From Bursaphelenchus xylophilus (lineage: Eukaryota; Nematoda; Chromadorea; Rhabditida; Aphelenchoididae): 64,000 nt of DNA. This document shows positions 33,378 through 48,510 of this stretch, piece after piece (within the stretch, counting starts at the first letter, position 1; every line of letters starts with the position of its first letter). Below the pieces are notes generated by a model that saw only the letters and a list, made by a program, of their open reading frames with translations, did no database searches and was not told the DNA's origin. A program made the translations under genes and the position numbers. The stretch covers positions 868,001-932,000 of the forward strand of contig CAJFCV020000001.1 of assembly GCA_904066235.2 (NCBI GenBank), in the 5' to 3' direction.

Positions 33378-33383
33378 TTTATT
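33378..33383 (-). promoter_or_regulatory. poly(A) signal of MTG2
   Basis: AATAAA on the minus strand, 45 bases downstream of the TAA stop at 33428-33430. Confidence 0.55.
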
Positions 33384-33427
33384 GCTACACATCTAAATAA
33401 CAATCCAGAGACAGAAGTTAACGTATT

Positions 33428-37241
<3,814 letters not shown>

Positions 37242-37254
37242 CTAAATTAAATTT
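37242..37254 (-). promoter_or_regulatory. Trans-splice acceptor immediately before the MTG2 start codon
   Basis: On the minus strand AAATTTAATTTAG abuts the ATG at 37241. An AG directly before the start codon with a T-rich tract is the usual nematode spliced-leader acceptor. It could also be the end of a cis intron from an unseen 5' exon. Confidence 0.5.
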
Positions 37255-37702
37255 CTTATATTTTACACCCATTTTCATAGCTTTACAATACAATTTTCCG
37301 CGCGAAACGGCCTAATTGAGATCATATTGCACTTGATTCAAAAAATTTTTAATTTTCAAACAAAAAATCTCAAATACCCAACAAAAAACAAAGCGGAGAT
37401 TGTGGAGAACAGTAAGATGACCTTGGAATCTACTGTAGACGACAAGAAATTTCAAAAGTTCAACCTGAAATAGCCAGAAAAAAGTTTTAGCAAAAAAAAT
37501 AAAAAATTTGAGAAAATTTAAAAATTTTAGCAAAATCATAGGTAAGAACGATTTTAAAAAGTAGTAACAAGCTAAAATGCAAAGTAAAGCCGCATTATCA
37601 GAGACTTCACAAGCATTTGGGATATTGTTTTAGGTAAAAAATAGGTTTTAGGTAGGACTTGGCTAAGTTCAGGTTGTCAGATCGTTTCGACCGGTCGGAT
37701 AT
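37255..37702. other. Spacer between pfd-3 and MTG2
   Basis: 448 bp without coding signal. It contains a near copy of the palindrome (TTTCGACCGGTCGGAT at 37686-37701) next to the pfd-3 stop. Confidence 0.5.
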
Positions 37703-38569
37703 CTAGGCTTTAGGTTGGGCCGCCTTCTTCTGGACCACACCATAGTTGTACAAATGGGCAATGGACACTTCGCATGTTGTGATTTGGTCTCGAACCCAGT
37801 TCAATTCTTCTTTTAGCAGCTCCATCCTAAAATAAGGTGAATTTCAGTAAAATCAGCCATTTTTTGCACTCCAATTCCTCTGAGTTGTCCTAAATACCAA
37901 GAAAAAGCAAATTGAAAAATCTTACACTCGGTTAATTCCATTGATGTTACTGGTCAACAACTCTTTGGCCTCGTCCAAGGTGAATTCGGCGAAGGTATTT
38001 GAGCCCAACAAAAGCACAACCTTCTCCAAATCGTCGATCTTGGCTCGCTGATAGGCATTCTCGTCCAATTTGTACAACATTCGAAGCTCGGTCTTGCCTT
38101 TTTCCTAAAGATTTGAGCAATTATGTTGTAATTGGTACCTACCTTCGCGGCTTTTGCAGTTTCAATGTAATTCAAGGAGTTTTCAAAGTCCGGAAGGTTG
38201 GCCAATAATCTGAAACGATCGTAGTTACCTTATAAAACTATTGCGTCCACCAAAAACGGTGGAATACCCACCGACTTCTCCTTTCTTGAATCGCATTCTC
38301 AACAGTTTTATATTTTCCATAAAGCTCCTGAATTTCCTTCGTCGCAGCGTCCAGTTCAAGACCCTTTCGTTTCAAATACTCTGGAACATCCTCCTAAAAA
38401 CAGAAATGAAACAAAACAGTGGGCGACTTACAATAACATCGGCTTTGGGAACACCTTGAGCATGCATCCGTTCGTCCAAAGAAAGTTCGGTGGTTTTCTC
38501 GGAATCCTTCAGTTCTTGAAGCACGATTGTAGACTCCCCACTGGTCTCATCCTTGGCGACGGTGGTCAT
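37703..38569 (-). CDS. pfd-3: Prefoldin subunit 3 (VBP1 homologue)
   Basis: Five exons: 38569-38432, 38393-38272, 38209-38143, 38104-37926 and 37826-37703 (TAG 37703-37705). Phases are consistent (0,2,0,2), giving 209 residues; family members are about 185-200. Prefoldin alpha-type subunits form the jellyfish-shaped hexamer that hands unfolded actin and tubulin to the CCT chaperonin in the cytosol. The two coiled-coil arms frame a central beta-hairpin region (LMYKLDEN-like RMLYKLDENAYQRAKI, VVLLLGSNTFAEFTLDEA). The N-terminal extension ends with the conserved GVPKADVI / EDVPEYL motif, and the C-terminal helix has the typical LNWVRDQITTCEVSIAHLYN pattern. Start ATG 38569 is the first Met in frame, and a TTTCAG acceptor 55 bases upstream may be a trans-splice site. 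The symbol follows C. elegans usage. Confidence 0.93.
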
Positions 38570-38624
38570 ATTGCTTTAGAGACGGATGAACTCAAAAAAT
38601 TTGAGAATAATTCAGGTTTAACTC

Positions 38625-38640
38625 CTGAAAGGCAAAGAAT
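38625..38640 (-). promoter_or_regulatory. Possible trans-splice acceptor upstream of pfd-3
   Basis: TTCTTTGCCTTTCAG then GAG on the minus strand, 55 bases before the start codon, with no in-frame upstream ATG between. It may be a spliced-leader acceptor or the end of a 5'-UTR intron. Confidence 0.35.
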
Positions 38641-38892
38641 AATATAAAAAAATTGTGAGGACTGCAAATTGGATAAAACCACGAGTTCTGAGTTTACTAT
38701 ACCTTTTTCTCTCTCAACCCTAAGTGGAGACTCAAAAGGCGACCGGCGAAAATAAAAATTAACAATTCCAATATCAAGAACAACATAAAAAGCTAGCTCA
38801 AATTCTATTTTATCGTTTTCAAACTCGAATTCTGCCTAATATCTTGAACGAAAGCTCTAAACTTGCGATATTACACTCAAAATCGCCCGGAG

Positions 38893-39006
38893 AAAATTTG
38901 CCGAAAATGAGGCTCATGGAGAGACAGTTGACTCGGGGACAAGTCTGCCTTTGAGTCAAGTTTTCCTCTTGAGTCGAGTGTAACGTTATGGGGCAAATTT
39001 TCTCGA
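38893..39006. repeat. Short inverted repeat
   Basis: GGAGAAAATTTGCC and GGCAAATTTTCTCG are complementary ends. Internal blocks GACTCGGGG, GAGTCAAG and TTGAGTCGAG partly pair. A small fold-back or MITE remnant upstream of pfd-3. Confidence 0.45.
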
Positions 39007-39390
39007 TTTTTAGGGAGAAACGGAGATTTTAGGAGAAATTAGGTAGTTTTATCAGCTTTTAAAAGTTTATTCGGACATTGCTCAAATTTTTGTCATGTAC
39101 AATTTAATTTTCGGCTTTCTTATCGATTTTTTTAAAAAAAATTTAGTCAATTTGGGCTATAAAAACTTCGTGTTGTCTTGAATACACTCCGATCATCCGA
39201 TTTATGATATTAAAACTTTATTAGAACAATAAGCCAAAGGGAAAACTGGGAGAAAAAAAACGAATTGTATGCACATCGAAATGATGGTTAGTTATGACGT
39301 AATTTCTAGAAACTCTACCCGCAAGAGACGAAAAACTCATACAAAAGGACGAAGAAAAAAGAAGAAGAAAAGCCTTGCTTATAACGTATA

Positions 39391-39638
39391 CAGTGGGGGA
39401 GCTGATCCAGTGGCAAAAAACGTACCATTTTGGATCCAGGAAGTATCAAAAAATGTGGCAAAATGCCTCCCTCTCCAAGTGAAAAAAAACTCAGATTCAA
39501 AAGCGCGTCCGCTCTTTTTGTGAGGGACCCTTCAAAACGAAGTTTTTTTACTTGGAGAGGGAGGCATTTTGCCACATTTTTGATACTTCCCGGATGCAAA
39601 ATGGTATGTTTTTTGCCACTGGACCAGGTCCGCCACTG
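39391..39638. mobile_element. CAGTGG-type MITE with long hairpin arms
   Basis: CAGTGGGGGAGCTGATCCAG at the left and CTGGACCAGGTCCGCCACTG at the right, with TA at both borders. The arms pair for about 90 bp through TGGCAAAAAACGTACCATTT, AAGTATCAAAAAATGTGGCA and AATGCCTCCCTCTCCAAGTG. No coding capacity. CAGTGGCGGA with a TA target is typical of Tc1/mariner-like MITEs. Confidence 0.8.
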
Positions 39639-40366
39639 TAAATCTTGAAGTTTTGAGTTCGGACAAAACTGAAAACAGAATATATTGTATAGTAACCGGT
39701 TTGGGTGGGATTGAAATATTTTGAAAGATTTTTTTTCGGACATTTTGATTCTTTCGCTATACACCGGTGGGGGAGTGGGGGGAGATTGGGGGCTTCATAA
39801 CCAACAAAACCAAGCAAATGAAACAAGGAAAAAATCAAAAGTAATATGAATTTTGAGGGTTGAAAGACTTGATTACAATATAACGAATTCCTTCGGAATT
39901 CCGACCGTTTCCCCACGGAGCATTGTCGCTAATCGCACTGCAGAGGGCGGGTTTGGCAAAAATATTCACTGGGGGCACTAAAAAGGGCGATCACAGTGCG
40001 AGAATTTGCAATTTTTCCACTTGGGGGCTGTAGATACAAGTTTCTGGTGAATAGAACAAATAGAGGGTTTGATGGATAATATAAAGGGGATATATAGGAG
40101 CTATATAGACTGCAGCCTTTGCAGAGAAGCTATAGGCATTACATTGTCTACAAGTGTGATTTCTCGATGTTATAATAGGTATAGCTGATATCCATCGATT
40201 TTGTTGTAGTCGTTCTCTGCAATGCTCATAGTGGCTCTCAATCGTCTCTATTCATCCTATAGGCTCCGTAGGATCCCTTGATTATCCTGTTTCCATCCAT
40301 AGTTCCATCTATAGACCATGTTGATATTAACCATGCCGAGAGAACCCAATCCTCGAGATTTCCTGT
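39639..40366. other. Noncoding 3' flank of the RING gene
   Basis: Unique sequence with a G-rich stretch (GGTGGGGGAGTGGGGGGAG near 39766). No exon or repeat recognised. Confidence 0.4.
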
Positions 40367-42553
40367 TTACTGTGCCGTGATTCCAATCGCGTTGGCCGCC
40401 TGCTCCTCCTCCGTGTCGTCGATGACAATTGGCGCCTTGTCCATGTCCAATCGGCACACTGGGCACTTTTTGTTGTACTGCAACCAGCGATCTATACAGT
40501 CGATATGGTAGATGTGGTTGCAATGCAAGGTTCTGATCTCATCGCCGGTTTCAAAGTCCAACAGGCAGACGGTACACCTCTCCGTCTCTTGCTCTGGCAC
40601 TTCCGGGTCCTTGATGTAGCTCTTGATGGTCGTGCATTGCTTGATGCATTCGGAGGAAGCGCCAATCGGCTGTGGCTCGTGATTCATGGCGTGTGCAACA
40701 TGAGCGGTGGCCTCGGCGTGCGGCACATACAGTGCGCCGTCGTGGCCGTTCATGAGGAATGAGATCATTTCGATGCCATTGTTGCTGGGGTTGAAGCCCG
40801 GCACAATGATCATCGGGTTGTTTTGGAGCGTCTGATTTCGGAGGATCTCGGACGTGGTCTGGGTTTGCACCTGCACTAGACGTTGTGGGTTGTGTTGCCG
40901 GTAAAAGTTGTTCATCTGCTCGTTTCGCTCCGCATTCTGTTGTTGACGCGTGTTCAGGAGGTTCACTTGCTCTGGATGGAGGGCTGTGGCGGCAAGACCG
41001 AGATTGAAGTTGCTAAAAATACAAGTTTTATATTGCACTTGATATCAGATCAAATTTTGTTCTACAAAAGTGTCTAGATCTGATAAAAACTTTTCGATTT
41101 CGAAAAGAAGGATAGTCTATAGCCTTATAGATTAGGCTTTATCAAAAATTTTCGATATTCCACTTGATGCTTCAAAAAATCTCGATTTTCTGTTGTCATC
41201 AAACTAAAGTCAGAAGTGATTTTAACGCCAAAACTAACTTACGAGGTATTTCTAGGTGCGTTTATGTAATTCCTATTGAAGAACGGGGGCACGGTCAACT
41301 GAGATTGCGGCACCATTCGTTGTAATCTTTGATGGGCCGAAATTTGGTTCAATTGGCTGCTTAATAATCCGAACATGGTCGAGTCCATCTGTGACATTGC
41401 CGTTGGGACGCACGGGAACGGTTGTTCGCCGTCGCGAACGCGATGCGCTGAGGACCCGGGCCGCTCGTACATCATCATCGGTTGGGTGGGTGGCGGTGGG
41501 GGGATGGGGTTGGGACGGAAGAATTGGGGTTGGTTCAACAGACAGCCGTTATTGCAGGTGTGGAAGACTTGACAGTTGCAGGGGTGTTGGGGTTGATGAG
41601 ATCCGCCGGCTTCGTCGTTGGGGACGGGGACGCGCCGACAACTGGCGCACACCGGGACTGCGGAGGGCGGGGGATTCGTGGACTGTTGCGGAAGGTTGGG
41701 GTTGGATATGGAGCGGGAGGCGGTCATGTTGAACGACTCATTCCTTGCCAAGCTGGATGTGAGGGCGGAGATTTGCTGGAGTTGGATTGCCTGGAAATTT
41801 TCGGAATTTATATTATCATAGGTTAAGGTGGAAAATCCAAAATTTTGTCAAAAAGACAAAATGAAAGTTCAAATCAATTATCAGAAATTGATTTTCAACT
41901 CCGTCAAAGCCTTTTTTCCAAATATTTCGTCTCTATAATTCCTAAAAATCCAAAAAAATCAAGCCAAATTATCTTACCCTTGCCGCACTGCTGTTCCTCG
42001 TTTGTTCCGTGAAGCCGGCGTTGGTGCGTTGTCGTTTGATCGCGCTGCTCGACCCGTCTTCGCGCGGTCGCTTCCGCATCCGACTGCTGGTTGAGCCGGA
42101 GGCGGTGGACGAGTGGCCCGCCGTCATTGGGGTTTGTTGGCGGACCGAGGCGGCGACCATCGCCTGATTCGGGGCCTGGTTGATGCAGACGCACTCGGGA
42201 TGGTCCTGCATCAGCGCGAACTGGTTGGGGTTGATGAGTTGGGGGACCTGCGTGACCAGCGGATGGAGGAGGGTGTTGGGGCCGAGCATGAAGTCGGACA
42301 GACTTCGGCCCGACGGTGTGGGTTGCATGGGGGGTTGGTTGATGCGGGCGGGCTGCAGATTCATCACCGGCATGTTCATGCCCTGCGACATGGAGCTGAG
42401 CAGGTAGGTGCTGGAGACGGCGGCGGCCATCAGCTCCGACGCCGGGATGTTGGCGGGCATCGTTGAGGCGGTCGTGGAGCCCGACGCGGACGCCATGCCG
42501 GCGTCGAGGAGCGGCGCGGCGGCGGCGAACGCATTCCCAGCCTCAGCGTCCAT
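40367..42553 (-). CDS. RING-H2 E3 ubiquitin ligase, Arkadia/RNF111-like C-terminal RING
   Basis: Three exons: 42553-41978, 41790-41243 and 41012-40367 (TAA 40367-40369), phases 0 and 2, about 589 residues. The C-terminal RING-H2 (about residues 520-562) has the full ligand set: CTVC, 14 residues, CNHIYHIDC, 10 residues, CPVC. The WL and KK-C-P-V-C contacts for an E2 are present. The remainder is Gln/Asn/Pro/Ser-rich and probably disordered, with a possible nuclear signal (RMRKRPRED, KRQR) near residue 170 and a short Cys/His cluster (VCASCRR, CNCQVFHTCNNGC) in exon 2. I assign E3 activity from the RING; substrate and pathway are unknown. ATG 42553 is the first ATG after a possible acceptor at 42810, but the frame is open without ATG back to a TAA near 42703. 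The first exon is very GC-rich compared with the region. Confidence 0.85.
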
Positions 42554-43023
42554 GTGGCCGCTGACCGAGGGGCCGGCTTCTTCCTCCTCCGGCTTCACGC
42601 TGCTGGGTGGGCGCGTGCGGGCGCCGGCGCTCGCACCCGAAGTCGTGGTGACGGCGGGTTGGGAAGCCAGTGGTCCACCAAACAGTCCAAGCCCCGAGCG
42701 AGATTAGTCAAGCCAAAACTCGACTAATTTCTCCCAATTTCCTCTCGTGGCGGCGCGCACCAACGATTGTTCACTCGAGAAAAAACAGTGAGGAGAGCGA
42801 CCGGAGTCCTGCAACGAAGAAAAATTTAAGAGTTGAAAAATCGAAAAACGAATCAAAAAAACAGATTCCGCGAAAGGCGCGCGCGCAAAGTCACGTGGGT
42901 AGAAATACCGAATAATCGGGGGGAAAATTGGGGTATCTCAAGTGTAATATTTAGATTTTTTCAAATTTTTCAAACTGACATTACATTACATAGGCATCAA
43001 ATTAATCCCTGTAAATTCAAGAT
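42554..43023. promoter_or_regulatory. 5' region of the RING gene
   Basis: On the minus strand GTTGCAG at 42810 could be a trans-splice or leader acceptor. GC-rich sequence continues to about 42770. The frame between 42700 and 42553 is open but lacks ATG. No TATA-like box can be placed with confidence. Confidence 0.3.
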
Positions 43024-43160
43024 ATCAGTCTGTCGGGAAAATCATGTGGATTTGTCGCAGCAAAATGTCACGCCAGTATATCACCCAGTGGCTAGCCGTC
43101 GCAAAGCGATGGGCGATTTCAAAGCGCGACAAATCCACATTATTTTCCCGACAGACTGAT
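43024..43160. mobile_element. Compact TCTGTCGGG-family MITE
   Basis: ATCAGTCTGTCGGGAAAATC opens and TTTTCCCGACAGACTGAT closes, 137 bp. The inner arms GTGGATTTGTCGC and GCGACAAATCCAC pair. The best-defined copy outside the MITE-rich zone. Confidence 0.85.
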
Positions 43161-45300
43161 TTCACGAAATTGCCACAGAGTACGTAAAATGAGGGGAGAT
43201 GAGAAAAAATTGAATCTTTGTGGGAATTTTATCGTCATCAATTTTTTTTTGGGTCCGAAATTGGCAAAAAAAATATTTTTAACAAATTTCCAACCCAAAA
43301 ATCACAATAGTTTTGGGAAAGCGCTTGCTCAAACTTTCAATAAAGTCTTAAAGATTCTTAATTTAAACCTTTGTCAAGCTAAAGAAAAATCCAAGGGCCA
43401 CATTTGGCCAAACTAAACGTTACACCCAAAAAAGACGGGGCGGAATCAGCACAATGCAGCGAAAAGTCGGGGGAAGATTTCAGCACGATCGATGGTGACT
43501 GATCCTGCACACTCCCCTTCGCTTCGCCTCTCTTCCCGAGGCCGCCGGCAAAAAGTCAGGCGGCCCGTGAAAGAATTTTTTTTTGTGTGCGGAGACGAAA
43601 AAAACACACACTAACACGCGAAGAAGAAAGAAGAAGACGAAGGGCGAGGCAGGGAAAGGGGGGAGAAAAGAGAGCGCTGAATGGGGGAAAATTCGCCCGA
43701 AGAGAAGAAGTCGGAGAGCCCTTCTTCTTCTTCTTCATAGTCTCTCTCCCACCAATTTCCACTCCGTGTGTATATTGTGCATGGGTCAGCCGACGTTTTC
43801 CACGAGCCCCTTCTCCCCCCTTCTCCACCCATTCACCACCATTTGTTGGGAAAAAAGAGAAAGCGAAATTGGTGGGGTTGGGAAACATGGAAACAGTACA
43901 ATACATAGATTGGGCAATCCGCACAAGCACTTGGCGCGGATTTACGTCGAAATCCGGCAACGATATTTGTAAACTGCAAAAATATTGGGGGAGAATCAAA
44001 AAAAGGCTTTCAAAAACGACGTTTTCGATAAAATTCCAAAAAATCGGTCATCATGACATATTAAATTTCTCAAAACTGATATCAAACCTTTATAAATGGC
44101 CTGTAGTTTGCTGACACCTCTTTTTAAATATTTTTATCATCAAAAAATCTCAAAATTAGAGATTTTTCCCTCAGAATCGCGAAATTTCCCGACTTTTGAA
44201 CAAAGTGTCAAATTACACCTTCGCTCATTTTTCGACTTCAAATCACCCCTCCAAATGCCCGCTGTAAAGTCGGCAAGCGGTAAGACGAAGGATTGTTGTA
44301 AATGACAATGAAATTTGGAGCTCTTCCCAATCGATCGGGCTGAAATTCTCCCCCATAAAAGCGACGGACGCAAAACATGTTCTGATAAGATCCGACATCA
44401 GACAACGAAGGGATCAGACGAGCAATGAGAGCACATAGAGGTAGAGTAAGCACGCTGTTAGGGCCATTCCAGACAAGATGCCGGGAATCCAGGTGTTCTG
44501 GTAAATTATACGAGGAATTATTCGCAAGTTTTACGAAATTACAGTGGTAAAATTTTCGTCATTATTTATGATATGCATTCTGCAGGTCAAGGTTCTCAGG
44601 GGAAGTGATTTCACGGAAAAAATAAAAGAAAAATAAAATTTTGACATTTCGTCAACATAGTATTGGAAAACTTTCCAGGTGATTTCTAGCGTATTTTAAG
44701 ATGTAACAGTGTCTTCAAAAATAGTATTACTAATAAATACGATATTTGTAATCCATATTCCTCGATCCTAATGACACAAAATCCGTCATAATCACGGATT
44801 TTCTGGATTTATATTAAGCAAATGAGGGTTTCCAAACAAATGAATCCTTTGGAGGAAATAAGCTTTCAATCTTACAAAACTTTTAAACTATAATCCCCCA
44901 TCTTGAAAGTCCATAGGCCTTTACAACCAACCAACGTGTGTGTTATGAGTTTTGACGCACGGAAAACCTCTACCCCTTCACAATATTTGCGATCCCCTAC
45001 GGGCGTTTGGGAGTGGGGTTTTCCAATTTGTATGAAATTTTGTTCGAATGGGATTAACGGCGGATTTCACCCCCGTCCTAATCCCACATAATTCGCTGCA
45101 AGTAATCGGATTGCCCGCTGATATGACGCTCGGCATTAGGTGTGTTAAAGGTAACATTGAAATTGAGGAAAGATTGGATACCGGGTGGATGAGGAAGTCT
45201 CGGATTAAAGGGTTCTGATGAAAAAGCGAAAATCACAAATCTCGTTTGACGTTTCGCCACAGAAAAAGTTTTGTGATTCAGTTATGAAACTTCAATCTTA
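43161..45300. other. Noncoding region with a purine/pyrimidine-strand tract
   Basis: 43560-43870 is strongly strand-biased (AAGAAGAAAGAAGAAGACG, later CTTCTTCTTCTTCTTCATAG), making artefactual frames up to 175 codons. The rest is unique. A possible minus-strand exon at 44414-44497 is listed separately. Confidence 0.4.
44414..44497 (-). other. Possible terminal exon encoding a membrane helix
   Basis: After an acceptor (AATTTACCAG) the minus strand reads 27 codons to a TGA at 44414-44416: NTWIPGILSGMALT, then ACLLYLYVLSLLV, a plausible C-terminal transmembrane helix. No partner exon could be joined in phase. A candidate upstream piece (about 45214-45080, minus) has no matching donor. It may be chance. 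Confidence 0.22.
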
Positions 45301-45421
45301 GGCCGCATGGAAATTGGGCGTTGGGAAATTGAACGCCGGGAAATTGGGCGCAGTATAAGGAAAAAATACTGCGCCCAAGTTCCCGGCGTCCAATTTCCCA
45401 ACGCCCAATTTCCATGCAGCC
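45301..45421. repeat. 121-bp near-perfect palindrome
   Basis: GGCCGCATGGAAATTGGGCG and CGCCCAATTTCCATGCAGCC are the ends. Inside, the unit GGGAAATTGGGCG/GGGAAATTGAACG is repeated, giving a long hairpin with a loop of about 10 bases (TATAAGGAAAAAATA). Confidence 0.8.
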
Positions 45422-46229
45422 AAAGCTAAACTCAGAAACGCCAAAATAAAAATTTGACATTTCGTCAACATGGTATCGGAAAAAACTTGCTCATCAAATT
45501 TTAGTGGTCAAAAATTCAGAAACCTGTAGTAAAAGTAAGAAAAAATGAATTCCAAACTGTTTTTTAGTTGTTTTAGCTCACTAAAAATACTACAAATCTC
45601 GATTTTCGAAGCTTTTCCCCACAAAATCCCAATTTTTAAAGCACGGCCCTTCTCTTGCCATTTCAAAACTTTCAAACGTCCCCAAGCCAACAACGATTAC
45701 ATTTAACTCCCCCTCTCACCAAGATAATTGCTCCACGGAATTCAATAAACGCGAAATTTGAGGAAAAAATTAAGAATTCCTCAAAAAACATTATGGATAA
45801 CGGAGAGATTAGCAAAATCCCAAACATTGGGATGGATTAAAATCCAATTTCCGTTCCACCGCGGCCATCCTGACAGTCAACAAGAAGCTGGAGGTGGGGG
45901 TTGTAATTTGGGTCAAGTAACTTTTTCAGTTTTTGGAATAAAAAGCGGAAAGATGGGGTAATCTCGGTTGAAGCCTTGTTCATCATTGTTTTAGGGTCTT
46001 AGAGCGAGGCAATATGGGGTTATTGACAATTGAGAAGCCAATAAATAATAGGATAATTCGGAAAATTGAAAAAAAAATCGGAAAAAGACCTTGAGATTAT
46101 ATTGTAGTAGGCAAAAATGGTGAAAACTGAGTATAAATCGATCTATTGAAAATTAAAAACCTCTGTGAATTATCCTCGACTACTTTTTACAACTTATTTT
46201 TAATGTTTTCATCGAAAAATCGTCGATTT

Positions 46230-47235
46230 AAAAAAATTTTATACCTAAAATAAGGTAAAAAAAATTTTTTTTTTTTTTGATAATTCCGAAGAGTTAAAAT
46301 AAAAACTACAACTTTAACAGCAATTCTGTAGCACAATACATATTTTACAATCAAAAAATTTGCAAAAACTGCCATTTTCAAAAATTTTTATACCTAAATT
46401 AATGTAGACTCCTTCTCAGACTCCCAAAACCCTCAAAACTACCCAACATGCCCTTTATAAATTCCCGAATGACCTGCACTGTCGTACGTTCCTCTTTCCA
46501 CGTACCCAGATTGCACTTGTCCCACGGAAAAGTGCGAAAAAAGTGCGGATCTCGGCGAAAAATCCGAAGAAAATGCTAATCGAATGCCCTCATGAAAGCG
46601 GGCGGCCATACGCAACGGAAATTATTAAAATTGGGGGGCGTAGTAATAGGAGGATTGTAGCAGACACGCGCTGATACTGCGCCCGCATACCGAGAAAGGA
46701 AAGGAGAACGAAATATGAAGGGAAAAATAAAGAGGAATGTAGTTAGAAAAAGGCCGCTTCGCCGGGGATAAGAGCAGGTTTGTAGGACGTATAAAAGGTT
46801 GGAAATTGAATATTAGGGCATAAAACAGAATTCACCACGAGAGTTTACAAAAAAATTTGAGAAAATCGAGGGAAATCGCGATTCTTACCTTATTTTAGGT
46901 ATCAAAGTGGGAAAATCGAAAATTTTCGAAAAATATCTGCCCGAGAGGGCGGATAAGTGATATCACAAGATAGCAAAGGGCAAAATAAATAACTTGAGAC
47001 CAAAATCCGACAAAAAAACAGGAAATATTGAGATTTCTTACCTTATTTTAGGTAACAAACTGGGAAAAACGAAAATTTTTGAAAAATATCTGCCCGAGAG
47101 GGCGAATAAAGGCTATCAGAGGATAGCAAGGGACATAATAAATGATTTGAGACAAAAATCCGACAAAAATTTGGAAACATCGACAATTTTTACCTTATTT
47201 TAGGTAACAAATATGGGAAATCAAAATTTTTTGCG
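46230..47235. repeat. ACCTTATTTTAGGTA repeats at ~152-bp spacing
   Basis: Three forward units start near 46887, 47038 and 47191 (TTACCTTATTTTAGGTAACA), with GAAAAATATCTGCCCGAGAG in the first two. Two inverse motif copies (ATACCTAAAATAAGGTAAAA near 46241, ATACCTAAATTAATG near 46391) are 150 bp apart. The sequence between is unique and noncoding. Confidence 0.7.
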
Positions 47236-48510
47236 GAAATTCGAACTTTGATGTCTAACATTTTTCCCAAAGAGAGACAAAACACTCAACAGACTCTTCA
47301 AAATCGTCTTGGACAATTTGAAATTTCAAAAAATCCCGTTTTAATATCTAAACTTTACTTACTATAAACAGACCCCCAAAAACAGGTAGAGAAAAGAAAA
47401 ATGGACAAAACAAGATGAAATAAACAAAGACTGCGATACAAAACACTGATATAAACACATCGGGATGGGAACTTTACGAAATCAAAAATTTTTTTTTTTT
47501 CAAAATCAAAAAATCTCAAAATTCAACAAGAATTTAACAGAAAATAAAATGTAAAACTACGTGCGTCGTCAAGCAACAAGACTGAATAAAGTGTTATGAA
47601 TAGATTTCCAAATGCATTACATCGAATTTTCGTAGTTTTCGGGTGCTTGAACCTTCGGCAGTAATTGTTAAAAAGCGCAAGAAGACAAAACTTGTTAAAC
47701 TCGAGAAATTGTAATAGTATGAGGATTGTAATAGAGTAAAGTTTATAAAAAATCAAAAAAAAAAATTTTTTTTGTCATCATGTCATTTTTTGATGACATT
47801 TTTTTTTAATTTAAAAAATTTCAAAAAAATAAGCCCAAATTTTATACAATAATTCCACAAAAAGCAATTTTTTCTACGATAAATCGAGAGAAAAACCCAA
47901 AAAACAAATTTTCTCTGCCCGCTCTCCCCCTTTCCCGTACTCTCTCGGCCGCAAAGATCGTTGAATATCTCAGCTCTCCCTGCAAAGCGCGAGTTAAAAT
48001 TTTCAGCAATTAATACGTCGAACTTCGCCAAATTTGAAGATCAAACAGCTCCCCCAAAACCTTCAAAATTCAAGGTCTAAGCTTTGATCTCTTTAAAAAA
48101 TCCTACACCTTCCTCCTCATCGAAGAGCAGACTCCAATTTCCGCGGGGACTTTTCGCGAAAATGGAGGGGGGTCTTTACCTCGAATTCGGAAAAAAATTT
48201 CGAACCCACAGGTCACGCACACGTAAAAAGAGCGAAAAGAACCGAAAAATACGAGCCGGTCTTGGAGCGAAAGTTTTTACAACACCTTGATACAAAATTT
48301 TACGGCTTCTACAGAGAAAATTTTCAATGAAAAAATCCTGGCAATGGATTTTGATGAAAAAAAACGAAAAAATTTTTTTTTTTTGAAAATCGATTTTCGA
48401 CTTAAAAATTCAACAGCTTATTGAAATTGTTGGTATTTCCACGGAAAAATCAATTTTTCCAAGGATCCTCCAACAAATTTTTCGGGAAAAACAACTTTTT
48501 TTTGTCTCTC
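47236..48510. other. Noncoding region
   Basis: A/T-rich. 47905-48010 is an inverse MITE-module fragment (CTGCCCGCTCTCCCCCTTTC, ATCGTTGAATATCTCAGCTC). No gene signal. Confidence 0.4.

Noticed and set aside
43556..44114. 147- and 175-codon frames
   Set aside because: Strand-biased purine/pyrimidine tract suppresses stops. Compositions are Arg/Lys/Glu or Pro/Ser only.
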